Assembly (NCBI RefSeq): GCF_030272615.1
Contig: NC_081415.1
Location: 371,795,809 to 371,859,808 of the forward strand
Direction of reading: 5' to 3'
DNA: 64,000 bases
Source: Cryptomeria japonica
Lineage: Eukaryota; Streptophyta; Pinopsida; Cupressales; Cupressaceae
Shown: one piece after another, positions 19,773 to 32,671 of the stretch
How positions within the stretch are numbered: position 1 is the stretch's first letter
Layout of the letters: every line of letters starts with the position of its first letter
Notes under the pieces: generated by a model
Told to the model about the DNA's origin: nothing
Databases searched by the model: none
The model's input: the letters and a program-made list of their open reading frames with translations, nothing else
Translations under genes and position numbers: made by a program

Positions 19773-22121
19773 TGGAGCTCAAAACTACATGTTTTGCTAA
19801 ACTCTAAAAATAGGCCAGATTCTATGGTTGAGTTCAACAAATAGTATTGGCCAGCTAATGGATTGAACAAAGTCTGGTTGCTAATCCCTACACTTCAGGC
19901 TCTACTAATACCTAGGGAAGTTTACCCTGAATAAAATGGAGTATATTTATTAAAAAGTTGGAATTGTTTGTGTCCTTCAAAGTAAAATATACAAAACATA
20001 ATTTTTTTTACAGAGTTGTAATGAGTTTCAAGGTTCTAAAATGAGATCAGTGCCTTCCTTCTATTGGTGTAGAGTCAAGTAAGTTCCCAACGATATCCTC
20101 TATATTTCCCTTATTGGACAACTTTTAATCTTACACCTAATGTAAGCTTGTCAACCGTTCAGTTTCTTATACTTGATGATTCACCTTTGTCACAATGACT
20201 ATTCTGCATGTATTTAATCTTTCCTTGAAAGAGCCAAACACAACAATCATCCAAAGATAAAATTATCCTTGATCAATCCACAATATTCTCAATACAGTAG
20301 ACTGAAATAACAAGATGACCACTATACATAAAAATCCTTGAACAACCTTTGATTACTATAATCAAAACAATGAGCCAAACTGGATATTACAAGAACTTAA
20401 CAATATTATATGCACAGTTATGAAGAGAAGAGTAAATTTTATAATTTTTCAGTATTTTTGAAGTAATTCCTCTTTTTTTTTTTGTATATCCAATCTTCAT
20501 CCCCCTTTTACAAACACAAGGAGTCTTCCCAGATTGGTTAAAACTTTTGGCTATGGAATAGCATGACTATTCATGTGGAACTAATTAGTTTATCCCCAAT
20601 AAATTTTTTAATTGAACCTCTAACCACTCTACAATGCATTTGAAATTTTTTGTTAGAATAATTGTTTTATTTCTCTATTTGGGCTTCATCACCTCCTTGA
20701 AAAATATATTCTTCTCATAGTGATATTTTACTTGATATTACAATACTTAATGATTTCCCCCTATGTTACCAACAATGTCCTGGCCTACTGAAACAATCAT
20801 CATAATGGTATTTCAAAATATAGAACGAATTGTCTTTGGAATCTGCAACAAAATCTCCCACCTCACACAATCTGTTGAATGGTCCTCCTTGTCTGGAATT
20901 CAATTTTTGGAATGCAGGTTAGAAAGAGAGTTTTTCATGGCCGTTTCACTGAATTCCTCAAAATTCATTTTGTACATATCACACTCAGAGATCAAGTCGT
21001 CTTTACTATTTTGTTCCTTGCATAGATAAAATAAGGCACTTGTGTTTATCAACAAGAGAATATACTTCGGGTCGCTTTGTATGTGGACTCTATTTTCTCA
21101 TCTTTTTATTTTAACTATGTTGTAATGGTTTCGGGTCCTTAAAACCTATTTTTCATTCAATCAGAACAAGAGAATATACTTCAGAAAGATGTTATTTGTT
21201 TTTGTTAGACCTTCATCATTATACTGAAATTAACATTTCGGTGAGACATCATGCATCTCTCCTTGATAAGTGAGTTTTCGGTAAGACATCATTCTTCGAC
21301 AGGACCTCCCTTGGCTTTGATAGACTCCCAGTGTCTTACTAAAAATTGTATTTCAGTGAGACATAGAAAGTATTTCATCGATAATCCTTTTAGATTATGT
21401 GTGTTGTGAGACCCACTAGATGATATTGATGGCTCATGTGTTCTTTTCGATGAGACACTGTACTTCAGTGAGACACTTTTCTTTCTATTGGCTTTCATTA
21501 CTATGCTGATATGATCATTCTTCTTTGTCAGGGCATACAAGGAATCCATTTTTTGGTGTAACAAGAGAAGAGTCTTAGCAAAAAAAGGATTTCATCTTGT
21601 TTTCAAACACTTTGAATAATTAATCATATATCTATATTTGGGGCTTAGATATAATAAGCTATAAGGATAATTTTTTAGGGAATAATAAGGGACATGAATT
21701 CTTTTAATTGGAAAATAAGGCATAATTTAGTTAAGATCATTTGATTTTTTTTGAATTTTTTTTGGGCTAGATAACTTATTTAACTATTATATTCATGGAT
21801 CTCCTTATGGGAACTTTATGCTGGGCTCTACCCTTGTGGGAGCCACATTTTAACCCCACATACAATGTGAAATTTTTTAAATATCAAGCTCCATGGAGTT
21901 CATGACTTCACAGTGGATGCAATCTTTTGGTTTTTACCACCCTCTTAACTTTGAATTTTGCAAAATATTAAAGTCTCAATAGTGGCTCTATTTGGGAATG
22001 TATGCCTCCTATGGGTATAGCAAGAATCCAACATCTCTAGTGGAAGCAAACTAGAAATTTTGCAGAAAGGAAATAGTATAATACATGGGAAGAGAACCTA
22101 TCTATTGTACATAGATAATAA
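19773..22121. other. Non-coding AT-rich stretch
   Basis: No coding frame longer than about 90 codons and none protein-like. At about 21230-21480 the phrase 'tttcggtgagacatc' recurs five times with small changes. The right part lies just downstream of element B's integrase and may hold its 3' untranslated region or LTR, but I found no PPT or LTR edge. Confidence 0.5.
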
Positions 22122-23206
22122 TTATGAGAAAAATTGCTTTAGGAATTGTCCATGTGCTGGCAATTCCATGTTTTCTCCATGCATATTTTGTAAAAAATAT
22201 AAATCTGCTCCATTCTTTCCTGTGATAACAAAAGGACAAATCCAAAAAGACTCAAATTCGTCATACTTTTCTTTGTCCTGAGCTCTAGCATTCCACATAA
22301 GAACCAATTCACCTTTCGTGAAACTTCCTATCCTTTTGTCTTTTGTCATATAAGTATTTTGCCTTTTGTTCTTCCTTAATATTCTGCTTTTGTGCTTCAT
22401 TTCTAATCTCATCTAGCTTTGCAAGTTACTCCAATCTTGCCTCCATTGGTTTAGGGACATCCAAACGTTCTTCAATTATAAATTTATGAATAGGAAAAAG
22501 GATATTAATGGGCATCTTAGCCTAGGTTCCATAGACTAAGTCACAAGGGGATTTACCAATTGACTTCATATTGACCGGCATCTTAGCCTAGGTCCATAGA
22601 CTAAGTCACAAGGGGATTTACCAATTGACTTCTTAATTGTAATCCTGTCTACCCAAAGTGCAAGTTTTAGTTTTGAATCCTAGGCTCTTTTGTTTTGACC
22701 CAATATTTTCTTCATTATTTTTAGAATGTTTTTGTTACTTGATTCTACTTTTCCATTCACCTAAGCTGGATGATAAGGTGATGCATGTAAAAATATTATA
22801 CCATAATCATTAAAAAATAAAGTAAACTCATTACAACGAAAGCACATCACATTGTCAATGATAATTCTAGTAGGTACTCCAAACCTTGTTATGATGTAAT
22901 CCTCCACAAACCTTATCACTACTTTGCTTGTTGTCATCTTAGTAGGAATTTATTCAACCCATTTAGTGAAACAATCTATGGAAATGAGGATCCACCTATG
23001 TCCTCCACTTGACTTCTCTGAAATCTCCCCTATGAAGTCTACACCCCATTGACTGAATGGTGCCTCTGCATGCATTGACTTTAAAGGTAATGCTCCCTAG
23101 TACTTCAGTTTTCCTGATTTTTTTTAACAAGATTCACATTTTATGACATAGCTATGAGAATTATTGAAAACACAAGGCCAATAATATATAGATCTAAGAA
23201 TCTTAT
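22122..23206 (-). pseudogene. pol: B integrase core and C-terminal part
   Basis: Reading down from 23206: ILRSIYYWPCVFNNSHSYV and an ESC remnant of the zinc site, GVDFIGEIS (first catalytic Asp), ISIDCFTKWVE, IIIDN (second Asp), VNGKVESSNKNILK (Glu). Then the C-terminal region with FTKGELVLMWNARAQDKEKY, and it ends GQFLKQFFS. Multiple stops and frame changes. A 57 bp segment is duplicated at 22511-22632. This is a gypsy integrase of a lineage different from Tat. Confidence 0.85.
22511..22632. repeat. Tandem duplication within B integrase
   Basis: 'ggcatcttagcctagg...' through 'accaattgacttc' occurs at 22511-22567 and, with one base deleted, at 22577-22632. Confidence 0.92.
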
Positions 23207-23884
23207 TGATGCAGAGATTCTTGGAGTTGATCCAAAGCACCTAGTTGTCTTTCTTGTTCTCTCCAACCTACTAACTACTCAAGCCCATCCAATGGTACTT
23301 GGTAAGGGTTCTTCTAGTTAGACCTCCAAGTCATAATCCACTTTGTATTTCCTCCAAGGTATAGTCTCAAATGTTTTACTACTACACTTCCAATTGAGGA
23401 TTCCACCTCAATCCCTATCACACCTTCCCAATGCTCCAACAACCTCTACAAAGGATCTTTCTTCACCAACTTGTTCCATGAGAGTAAATGAAGTTACTAA
23501 GTGTCTATGGTTTCTAATAAGGGTTTTATCACCTTTAAACCCATTGCCAAGCCTTCCCAAGGTCACCTTGGCTTTATTGGGCTCCAAACAAGCCTAATTC
23601 AATTAGCCCTCCTATTACGATTTTTAGGGATTAGTTTCAAATATTCTTGCATAAGGCCACAAATAAATTACATTTATGAGTACCCTTTTTAGAGTTACAT
23701 ATAGTATTGCAAAATGGCATTTGGGTTCTCCATACACATGGGGTTTCTAAAACTATCCTATTTTCAAGGGTTTTAGGCCTGCCCAAGTGACTTGCAAACT
23801 TGGCCTTAGAAGGCTTCACCAGTCAAAACCTCTGCAAAAACCAGTCATGGATTATCAAAGGGAATTAAATGGGGTTTCCAACCA

Positions 23885-24383
23885 TGTTTCAACTTTGGCT
23901 GTACAAATCCATGTGTGCTCTGAAAACACACATCTTCAGCTGTCCTAGTCTCACCAACTCCTAGCTGTGAGCCTAGGGTATCATTGTAAAATCACCACAA
24001 AGGTATGCAAAGCTACAAAACTCATACTAAACTTATTTAAAGATCCTAACCTATCATTCCACATTATTTTAACCGGTTCCATCAGTGGATGCTTAGGTTA
24101 GAACCATTTATTGCCTAAACCCTAGCTTACATGGATTTGTTTCAACTTTGGCTGTACAAATCCATGTGTGCTCTGAAAACACACATCTTCAGCTGTCCTA
24201 GTCTCACCAACTCCTAGCTGTGAGCCTAGGGTATCATTGTAAAATCACCACAAAGGTATGCAAAGCTACAAAACTCATACTAAACTTATTTAAAGATCCT
24301 AACCTATCATTCCACATTATTTTAACCGGTTCCATCAGTGGATGCTTAGGTTAGAGCCATTTCTTGCCTAAACCCTAGCTTAT
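23885..24383. repeat. 254 bp tandem duplication in the solo LTR
   Basis: The segment starting 'gtttcaactttggctgtaca' at 23885 begins again at 24139 and is near-identical up to 'cctaaaccctagctta'. Few differences are visible, so this duplication is younger than most events here. Confidence 0.93.
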
Positions 24384-24998
24384 AAGGGTTTTGCATCTAG
24401 TCATAGAGAATGGTTTGAATCTCTGCAACCAGACACAATAAAACTTGCTAATCTACCTTGTTGTAAAGTAGATTCACCAATTCTTCATTCCCTACAAGTA
24501 GGTTCCTCTGACAAGTCCGTACTGGACCGTACAACACAACAAAACAAGGCAAAAATAATGAAAACGGTGTAAAAACAAGGTTTTTGCTTACAAACAAAAC
24601 TTGCTTTGCATTCCAAATATTACAATGTGTACAATGATGTATTTGGCTTTTCACAACATGATTTAGTTGGTTAGAACCAACTCTTCACCGCTAACAACAT
24701 AAAGTGCAACTTTTGCAATGTTGCAAAAAGTTGCTTAGCATTTTTACATCTTTTTCATTCTTAGGATGCAACCTTGCACTCAAGTGCACTCCAAGGCTCA
24801 AAAAGGCCCTCTATGCATCCTAGGAGACCTAAAACAATTAATTACACCCTTATTACATGATGACTCTATTTTAGAGTAGTGTACCTATGAACAACATCAA
24901 CATTACATCTTTTTAGGATATCAACATCTTGAACACAACAAAAGCTTGGACAACTCAACCATGACTTCATGGAGTCCCAAATGGTTGTTCCACGTATT

Positions 24999-25035
24999 AC
25001 AACATAAAAGACAACATAAAAGACAACATAAAAGA
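24999..25035. repeat. Three 12 bp tandem units
   Basis: 'acaacataaaag' three times in a row near the solo LTR's right end. Confidence 0.9.
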
Positions 25036-25085
25036 CTTAAGAACAAACCAAAAACATTGCATGGAGTGATAGGTTCCCTGCACCA

Positions 25086-25223
25086 CTTATGAGTAGTGGT
25101 CTTAGCTGAAAAATGGCCATCACAGACACTAGAATGCATTTCTTCCAAAAGCTTTTTGGACTGCCACTCATCTAAGTAGAGTAATAGCACTCCATCTCTA
25201 TTTTTTTTAGTATAGATCTCCAA
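25086..25223 (-). pseudogene. pol: B integrase N-terminal zinc-binding segment
   Basis: EMHSSVCDGHFSAKTTTHK matches the HHCC region of gypsy integrases (His, then DGHF, then Lys-Thr). The remainder of the zinc site is on the other side of the solo LTR. The preceding LLLYLDEW is the usual lead-in after RNase H. Confidence 0.8.
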
Positions 25224-26437
25224 GTATTATATATTTGGATGTATGTAGTTTTAAATTCCTTCTTTGACTTTGATTCATCCCTTCTGGACACTTCATATGC
25301 TTAAGGTAGTATACTACATCCGTATACCATGAGGTTTTTTCAATAATAAAAGCAACATCTTCCCATTCTACATTGTTCACCTGTACTGCTTCTATGTTTA
25401 CTTCTGCCATTAATTTGGCCAAACCTTTCCCTCTAACCAACTTAGTGATTTGAATGTCTATATTAAACTCATGGATCTGATTAATCCACCTGCACCTTCT
25501 CCCTGTTACTTCTGTTTGTCTGAAAATATCCTTTTCTATTGCTTTTGGAACATAGGCCACTACCTCTGCACCAGCTAAATATGGTCTAAAATTTTTCACA
25601 ACCTTAACAAGAGCATATGCCTGCTTCTCATTAATGTCATACTTCAACTTGGTAGCTTGAAGGGATTTACTAAAGAAGACTATTAGCTGTTCATGTCCTT
25701 CATCATTCTTTTGCAACTTGATAACAACAATAGTGTGGAAGGAAGAAAAAAAGAAAGTTTCAAATGGCTTACCAAAGTCTGGTGATTTCAAAATAGGGGT
25801 TTCCTTGATAGCTCTTTTGATGGCTACAAACGCATCCAAGGCTTCTGCTGACCAATCCAGAAGTGCTCCTTTCTTCAACACCTTTGAAATAGGCTTTAAC
25901 CATCTCAGCAAAATTTGAAATGAATCTCTTAACAAAATTAATTTGCCCAAAGAATTATTGAATGGCCTTTACTATCTTAGGGATGGGAATCTTGTCAATA
26001 GCAACCACTCTGTCGGGGTCTATCCTCACTCCTTCTTTGGACACTATGTGTCCCAAAAGTTTTCCTTTCATGACTGCAAATTGGCATTTTTTGGGATTAA
26101 GAGATATCCCATACTCCAATACTCAGAAATATTTTCTCTAGGTGCAAACAATGCTATTCTTCTTAATTTGAGTAAGCGGTGAGATCATCTTGATACACCA
26201 CCATTATAGTATTGATAAAATCTGCAAAGGCTACATCCATGGCTCATTGAAATGTTGCTCCTGCATTTATTAATCTAAATGGAATCCTAACATAGACATA
26301 CATGCCCAAAGGAGTAGTGAAGGCATGGTCTTATACTATTCTAATTCCTTGACCTTGACTTAATTGTAACCTGAAAAATTGTCCATCATAGATAATAATT
26401 CACATCCTATGACCTGCTATAACAATGCATCCATATT
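25207..26437 (-). pseudogene. pol: B reverse transcriptase palm/thumb and RNase H
   Basis: An open 247-codon block (25950-25207) covers thumb and RNase H: FVKRFISNFAEMVKPISK in two frames, ALDAFVAIKRAIKETPIL, SKSLQATKLKYDINEKQAYA and RWINQIHEFNIDIQ. The RNase H Asp site is degraded (ETFFFSSFHT). Upstream, 26437-25950 has the palm in several frames: MDALL, LSMMDNFSGYN, a catalytic-box remnant YQDDL where YVDD or YLDD is expected, and a remnant of the KLLGHIVS block. Interrupted at 26437 by the LINE. Confidence 0.82.
26421..26437. repeat. LINE target-site duplication, left copy
   Basis: 'aacaatgcatccatatt' here and at 34567-34583. The sequence encodes MDAL of the B reverse transcriptase. Confidence 0.93.
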
Positions 26438-26448
26438 GGGTGTCGTAA

Positions 26449-28401
26449 ACTAAGAAAGATAGGATTGAGGATCATCCCATAGAGAGAGATGCTGATGATG
26501 GTTTCATTAACAACAATTATAATATTGCATTGCCAGACGAGCTACTTTCCTCTCATATCAAATTTTTAAAGGACACGACACTCATAGGTAAATTTTGGGA
26601 CTAAAATCTTCAGCTTTATGATATTATGGAATGGGCAAAAAAAATGTGGATAGGGGTTAAGACTATTTCATTCATAGATTCACAGTCAAAATTCTTGATT
26701 GCTTTATTTGATTTGAAAGAGAATAGAGATGAAGTCCATAAACACAAGGGTTGGTTTTGCATGGGATCAAGGCTTTTTACTTTGCCTTGGGTTCCAAATT
26801 TTAAGCCTGACCCAATTTTGTGTCAATTCATGCCTTTCTATATATCATTTCTAGACTTACCTTTGGAATACATAGATCCTGATATTATTGAAATTCTAGC
26901 AAATAAGTTTGGAATTTTTAGAAAACATGATTTGATTCCATTTGAGTTTATCCATTTTCCAGTCAGAGTGTATCTTCTTCTCAATCTTTCAAAGCCTTTT
27001 CCCAACTCAATCTCTATTCAAAGCAAGTGAGGTATTTGGGATCAAAAAATAGAAATCCAAAATGCTACCTATGAAGATCAACATCAAAATTTTCTGGGTC
27101 ACTACAACACTTAGTTCCAGGGCATTGCTCAACAAAGGATTTTTGTGTGTAAAGATCACACTTCGTATCCCTTTCAATGCTCTATACACTTGACAAAGAG
27201 CAGAGGTCAATATGAGGATTAGGGATTGGGCAGCGAGCCTTCATTCCTGCCGCTTAAGGTGTAGGACAAGATGATTTCAAATGTACCTTTTGAGCCATTG
27301 TTTAAGAATACCCATCCAGACTATTCATCTATGCCTCCTAATTAAAAGGACCTAAATGTAATCAATTTTAAGTTGATTTGTAAAGAACTTTTAGATGTAC
27401 TTCTTAAGGTATTTCTCCCCTCTATTCAAAGAAAGCACAAGTTATTAGGTTTTGATAGGAGTTGGTACTTTGGAAAGTCTTTCTACTCTGGTTTTTCTTT
27501 GAATGGACCACTTTGGCTGCATAAATTGCTGGGTCATAGACAAAATATTTTTAATATTTCACATGGACTTCAATCTCACTTTAAGTTAGAAAATATTGTT
27601 AGAACTTTGATCTTCCAGAGTGATTCAATTGATATCGCTCACAAAGAGCCACTCTCTCCTTCCTTGCCTCCTATTAAATGTAACAAGAAGTCAGAAGAAG
27701 AGCTTCAAAGAATGGTAGATGAGTTGATTTTAAGTGTGGCTTCTCAATGTTTAGATGAAATTTCTAAAGAGGAAATGCTGGAAAATTATGCTAATTATGT
27801 GCACTTAGTAGGTCATGTTGATAAGGTTGGATCTACCATGAGTGGTAAAGTTGACACCATGTCTCATTTAGCTAAATTTGAGGGCCCTATGATATTTTCA
27901 CAGTCTCACTTTGAAGACTGGATTATTGGGAATCAAAAGGCAGTGACTCAAATTCAAGATATTGCAACTAATCAAGTTTTGCTAGTGGATCATGCCAATT
28001 TGGAAAATATGCATTATTTTGGTCCATTTGACTTTGTTTTGGAAGACGTTGATATCAGTCACCAACTATCACCAGTTGAGTTTCCAAGAAATCTACCAAA
28101 AATAGACCGAAAAGAGGTTCTATTAGAGGAAGAGTAGATAGGTTTTGTCCCTTGTAATCTGCCTTTGGAAAAAGATCAATTTAAGGGAAGTTTTGATTTT
28201 TCTCAAACCCTTTCCATGTCCCAAATGCTTGCTTCAAGTAAATCAGATTTGAGAACTCCTAAAAAATGAGGGAGAAAGTCAAAAGTTGTTAAAGCAAAAG
28301 AAGAAATTGAGGCTGGTGTCCAAACTACCATTGATAAAAAATTCTCAACTACAAAGAGAGTTGTGTGGAGGATTAAATGTATTTCTCCTCAACAGGTATG
28401 A
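26449..28401 (+). pseudogene. LINE ORF1 with DUF4283-type domain
   Basis: Frame 1 from about 26449 to the TGA at 28399-28401, with several internal stops (about 26602, 27028, 28136 and others). The segment TLIGKFWD, YDIMEWAKKMW, GWFCMGSRLFTLPWVPNF and FYISFLDLPLEYIDPDIIE fits the N-terminal domain (DUF4283) of plant L1 ORF1 proteins, which bind the element RNA. I see no CCHC knuckle after it. The last part is Lys-rich. The stop overlaps the ORF2 start as ATGA. Confidence 0.78.
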
Positions 28402-29510
28402 AATTTTTGTCTTGGAATGTCAGGGGTATAAATGCCTCTGACAAAAGGAAGAGAATCAAACTACAACTTGACTCTTCTCAAGCAGATGTAGTTTTGCTTC
28501 AAGAAACCAAAATGTCAGATGAGGTTTTTTAGAAAATAGTAGCCAAATGGTCAAATTGGAAATCAACACATAGCCAGAGCATAGGAGTTTCAGGAGGTCT
28601 CATTGTGCTTTGGAATTTGAAGTTGGTAATTGCATAACTTGTGAAGAAAGGAACCAATTGGAAGCATATTAGTATGAAGCACTTTGACATGTTTTTTAAT
28701 TTGATAAATGTTTATGTCCCAACATCTACCTAGGATACAAAGAATTTATGGTACTCTCTCACTCTGATCATTCGACAAGTTTCAGGGCAAAATGTTATTT
28801 TGGGGGGAGATTTTAATACAATTACTTCACTAGAGGAGAAAAAAGGTGGTATTTGCCCCCCTATTAGGACTATTGAAGATTTCAAAGAGTTTATAAATGA
28901 TAATGACTTGTTTGATAGTCTTTTGCAAAATGGTTTTTTTACATGGACTAATAGGAGATCTGGCTTCTTACAAATTGCGAAGAGATTAGATAGATTCCTC
29001 TTTTCACAAGAGTGGAGGGCTCAAAACTATTCTTTGTACATTCAAATTTTAACCTTATCAGGCTCAGATCATTTCCCTATCCTTTTGAGCATTGATAAAA
29101 TGCTAGCCTTGCCAAAACATAACTATAAACCTTCTTTCAAGTTTGAAAGGATGTGCTTCCAACATCTCCACTTTCATGCCTTGATACGACAGTGGTGGGT
29201 AAGTGCCCCTCAGGTGGTGGACACCAAAATGTTTAACTTTCATAAAAAAATGCAGTATGTTAAAGCTCAAACTAAAATATGGAATAAGGAAGTCTTCAAA
29301 AACATATTTTCTCAAAAAGAACTTGTTGAAAACCAGTTGCATCAGATTAAGGAACAAATCATTTCTAAAGGGCTAGATTCAGATTTATTTTCTAAGTAGA
29401 AACAAGTTTAGGTGGAATGGGAAGAAATCTGTAAGAGAGAGGAGGAATACTAGAGACAAAAGTCTCGTGAGCTATGGTTAAGGGAAGGGGATAAAAACAC
29501 CGATTTTTTT
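28398..29510 (+). pseudogene. LINE ORF2 endonuclease domain
   Basis: Starts MKFLSWNVRGINASDKRKRI at 28398. It has the APE-family signature: WNVRG, LLQETKM, LINVYVPTS, GGDFNTI, then GSDHFPILL near 29070. It nicks target DNA to prime reverse transcription. In-frame stops at about 28530, 28638, 28731 and 29397. All in frame 0, continuous with RT. Confidence 0.88.
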
Positions 29511-31052
29511 CAGATGTTAGCTAAGCAAAAGAGGGCAGCCAATACTATATTTTCCATTAAGGAAGTTTCCTCACGAAAAACCCTTCGAAATGCAGAAGAA
29601 ATTCAAGATGAAGGAGTAAACCACTTTAAGAACTTACTTGCTCCTGCTTCTTCAGACCTTCCACTTGATGTTCAAGAGCAGGAGATTATGGATGCTATCC
29701 GTCATGTTGTTTGTCCCCTTGATAATCAATAATTATTGGCTCCTTTCAAAATTGAAGAGATTTGTAAAGTAGTTTTTTCTTTCCCCCCAGATAAGGCTCT
29801 GGGTCCAGATGGTTTCATGGCTCTTTTTTTCCAAAAATGTTGGGATGTTTTGCATTCTGAATTGCTAGAAGCGGTGGAGGAGTCAAGAAAGAGTTCATCC
29901 ATTCTTAGAAATTTCAATACCACTAATATTGCTATTATTCTGAAAATCAAAGAGCTCAAATCTTTTGCAGACTCCAGGCCAATTTCGTTATGCAATTCAA
30001 TATATAAGATTATTATCAAAGCCATTTACCTGAGACTACAACAATTGATTATCAAAATCATATCTCTAGAATAGGGTGGTTTTGTACCAGGAAGAGAGAC
30101 TATGGAAAGTGCATTAGTGGCCCATGAAGTGTTGGACTCCATCCATTCCAACAATGTTTCTTCTTTTGTAGTCAAATTGGATATGATGAAAGCCTATGAT
30201 AAACTTAACTGGTCTTTTCTATTTAAAGTCTTGTGCAAATTTGGATTTGCTGAGAAGTGGTGTAAGTGGATCAGGGCATGTATCTTGAGAGCTCAATTTT
30301 TAGTGTTAATTAATGGTGCTCCTGCTAGTTTCTTTACTGCCTCACAAGGTGTGAGACAAGGAGACCCCCTATCCTCATCTCTATTTATAATCATGTCAGA
30401 AGCTTTTAGTAGAATCATTAAGTCTAAACATGGTCAAGGGCTTTGGAGGGGAATTCATATTGAAGGAATATTTGTGTTAGTCACACATTCTTTATTTGCT
30501 GATGACACACTGTTGTTTGGTAAATCAAATGTTCAGGAGGCAAAGCAGATTAGGCAAACTTTGGATCTTTACATGGTAGTTTCGGGACAAAGAATTAATG
30601 CCCAGAAATCAAAGATCTATGTTTTTAATACAAATGATGTTGTCATAAGGAAAATTATTGATACCTTGGGTTTCTCACAAGAATGCCTTCCCACCACATA
30701 TCTAGGTATTCCTTTTTTTGTGGGTGCCAATAAGTCACCTTATTGGAAATCTATTATAGACATAATTAAGAATACCATTTCCACATGGAAGGCCCATTGG
30801 TTGTCCCTATTTGGTAGATTACTTCTTATAAAAATAGTCTTGCCTTCCATTCCCAATTATTATATGTCAGTCCTCAAAGCCTTTGCTGGAGTCATTCAAC
30901 AGATTGAGAAACTCATTAGAGGTTTCTTATGGAGGGACAATATGTTAGAAGAAAAAAAGATCCCACTTATATCGATTCAGGAAATGACACATGATAAGGG
31001 GGGAGGGGGAGTGGATCTACATGACTTATCTAAAAGGAACATTGCCTTGTGA
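29511..31052 (+). pseudogene. LINE ORF2 reverse transcriptase domain
   Basis: Frame 0. Non-LTR RT blocks: PDKALGPDGFMALFFQKCW, SRPISLCNSIYKIIIKA, KLDMMKAYDKLNW, GVRQGDPLSSSLFIIMSEAF and the catalytic HSLFADDTLLF near 30490. The 316-codon stretch from 30102 is open. It primes from the nicked chromosome. Stops at about 29730 and 30072 plus a frameshift near 31050 kill it. Confidence 0.92.
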
Positions 31053-31975
31053 GGAAAATGGTTTCCAAACTAGATACAAATTGGTGTAGAATCATACAAG
31101 AAAAGTACTTGGATTCTTTAAACCCATCGCGAGTTATAACAACTCTTGATCCTCCAAAAGGGTCATCTGTTTGGAACTTCATGATGTCTTGTAGGTAGGT
31201 TATTACAAGATATGTATCTTGGGAGGTTCACAATGGTGAGAGAATTCAATTTTGGGAGGACTCGTGGAATGGTTTGCCTCCTTTACAGTTTTCAGAGCTT
31301 CTAATGGATGCTATTCCAACTATAAAAAAATGTTGGGACTCATTTTTTATAGATTATGTTATTGGTGTGGAAATTTTTTAGGGAAAGCCATTTGGAAAGA
31401 CCCTTGGGATTTACCAATTAGAGATGATCAAAGGAATTGTTTTCAAGAAATATTGACAAAAAGAAGAGTGTATATTTCAAATCAACAGGATAAATTGTTA
31501 TGGGGTCTAGCTCATGATGGTAAATACTTAGTTAAAGATGGTTATGTGGCTGCCCAATATATGGAAAACCAAAAATTTAAGAGTAGAGCCTTTTCATTTT
31601 ATTGGAATAGTGTGGTACTTCCTAAAGCAGGTTGCTTTGCCTAGTTAGCTTTGAGAAAGAGGATCTTAACAAGTGATAAATTGGAAAGATTACATATTTC
31701 TAACTCTTTCACTTGTGTATTATGCAAAGTTGAAACTGAAATTGTGGATCACACTCCTAAGGTGTTCCTTTACTCAACAATGCTGGATTCATGTTTTGGA
31801 AAAATTGAATCTATCTATGCCACTGCCCTATACTTTATGGGAGCTATTCCAATCCTATCCTTCTCTATTCACAAACTCTTTATTTGTAAGTATTTGGAAA
31901 TATATCCCGACAACAATCATCTGGTCAATCTGGTGGGAAAGAAATAAAATAATTTTTAGATAGGTAGATTCTCCA
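31053..31975 (+). pseudogene. LINE ORF2 connecting and zinc-binding (zf-RVT) region
   Basis: Mostly frame 1. FYWNSVVLPKAGCFA, a stop, then LRKRILTSDKLERL and FTCVLCKVETEIVDHT followed, in another frame, by CSFTQQCW. This fits the Cys/His region typical of plant L1 ORF2 between RT and RNase H. Confidence 0.75.
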
Positions 31976-32671
31976 ATTCAATTGGATCTAGAGGGAATTG
32001 AGAAATATACTTCAGAACAGGTCAATGCTTACATCAAGAACACAAATAGCAATTTTAATTTTTCATCTTGGGATGGTCGCATTATCAAGAATTGGAAAGG
32101 TCTAACTATCCCCTCTTTTTGTGCTACATTTGACTGGGGAAATCATTCAATTAACAAAGATCTAGTTAAATGGCAACCTCCTCCAATTGGCTTTGTCAAA
32201 TTAAACTTTGAAGGTTCATCTAGAGGAAACCCTGGTGATTCAGGGATTGGAGTTTGTATTAGAGATCACTTAGGTATTCTCTTGGCAGTCAAATATTCTC
32301 CTATTCCTCCTAGAACAAATAATTTGGTGGAAGATCTTGCCCTACTATATGGACTGACATTGGCAAAAAACCTAAGGTTCTCTATGATCCATGTAGAAGG
32401 AGACTCTTCTATTATAGTGAAAGCTTGCATTTCTAGATGTTCATTTAACTAGAAAATTTCCTACATTTTAAATCAAGCATGGTTGTTACTAGATTCATTT
32501 GAGGAATGTTGCATCTCTCACATATCTGGGGAAGGTAATAGGGCAACAAATGTCTTAGCAAATTTGGGCTGTGACAAGCTGGAAGTGGATTCTTCACTTT
32601 CAAATTTTAATATGGAAAATTTTCCTCAACTAGCAAACATTGTCAATGCTGAAAAAATAAATATTTAAATG
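31976..32671 (+). pseudogene. LINE ORF2 RNase H domain
   Basis: Frame 2. FVKLNFEGSSRGNPGDSGIG, NNLVEDLALLYGL, VEGDSSIIVKA, then after a stop GEGNRATNVLANLGC. This is the plant L1 RNase H. The first catalytic Asp is Glu (NFEG) and the last Asp is Asn (ATNVLAN), so activity is doubtful apart from the stops. Confidence 0.87.

Larger units (their letters stand above)
23207..25085. repeat. 1.88 kb solo LTR inserted in B integrase
   Basis: Starts TGATGCAGAG and ends CCCTGCACCA, so TG...CA with imperfect inverted ends (8 of 10 match). It is flanked on both sides by CTTAT (23202-23206 and 25086-25090). Outside those 5 bases the integrase reading continues (THK, then ILR). No coding frame, PBS or PPT inside, so it fits a solo LTR left by LTR-LTR recombination. 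It contains a 254 bp tandem duplication and a 12 bp triplet. No other copy of this LTR is in the window. Confidence 0.82.

Noticed and set aside
29103..29357. 84-codon minus-strand ORF inside the LINE
   Set aside because: Shadow of the endonuclease/RT frame on the plus strand.
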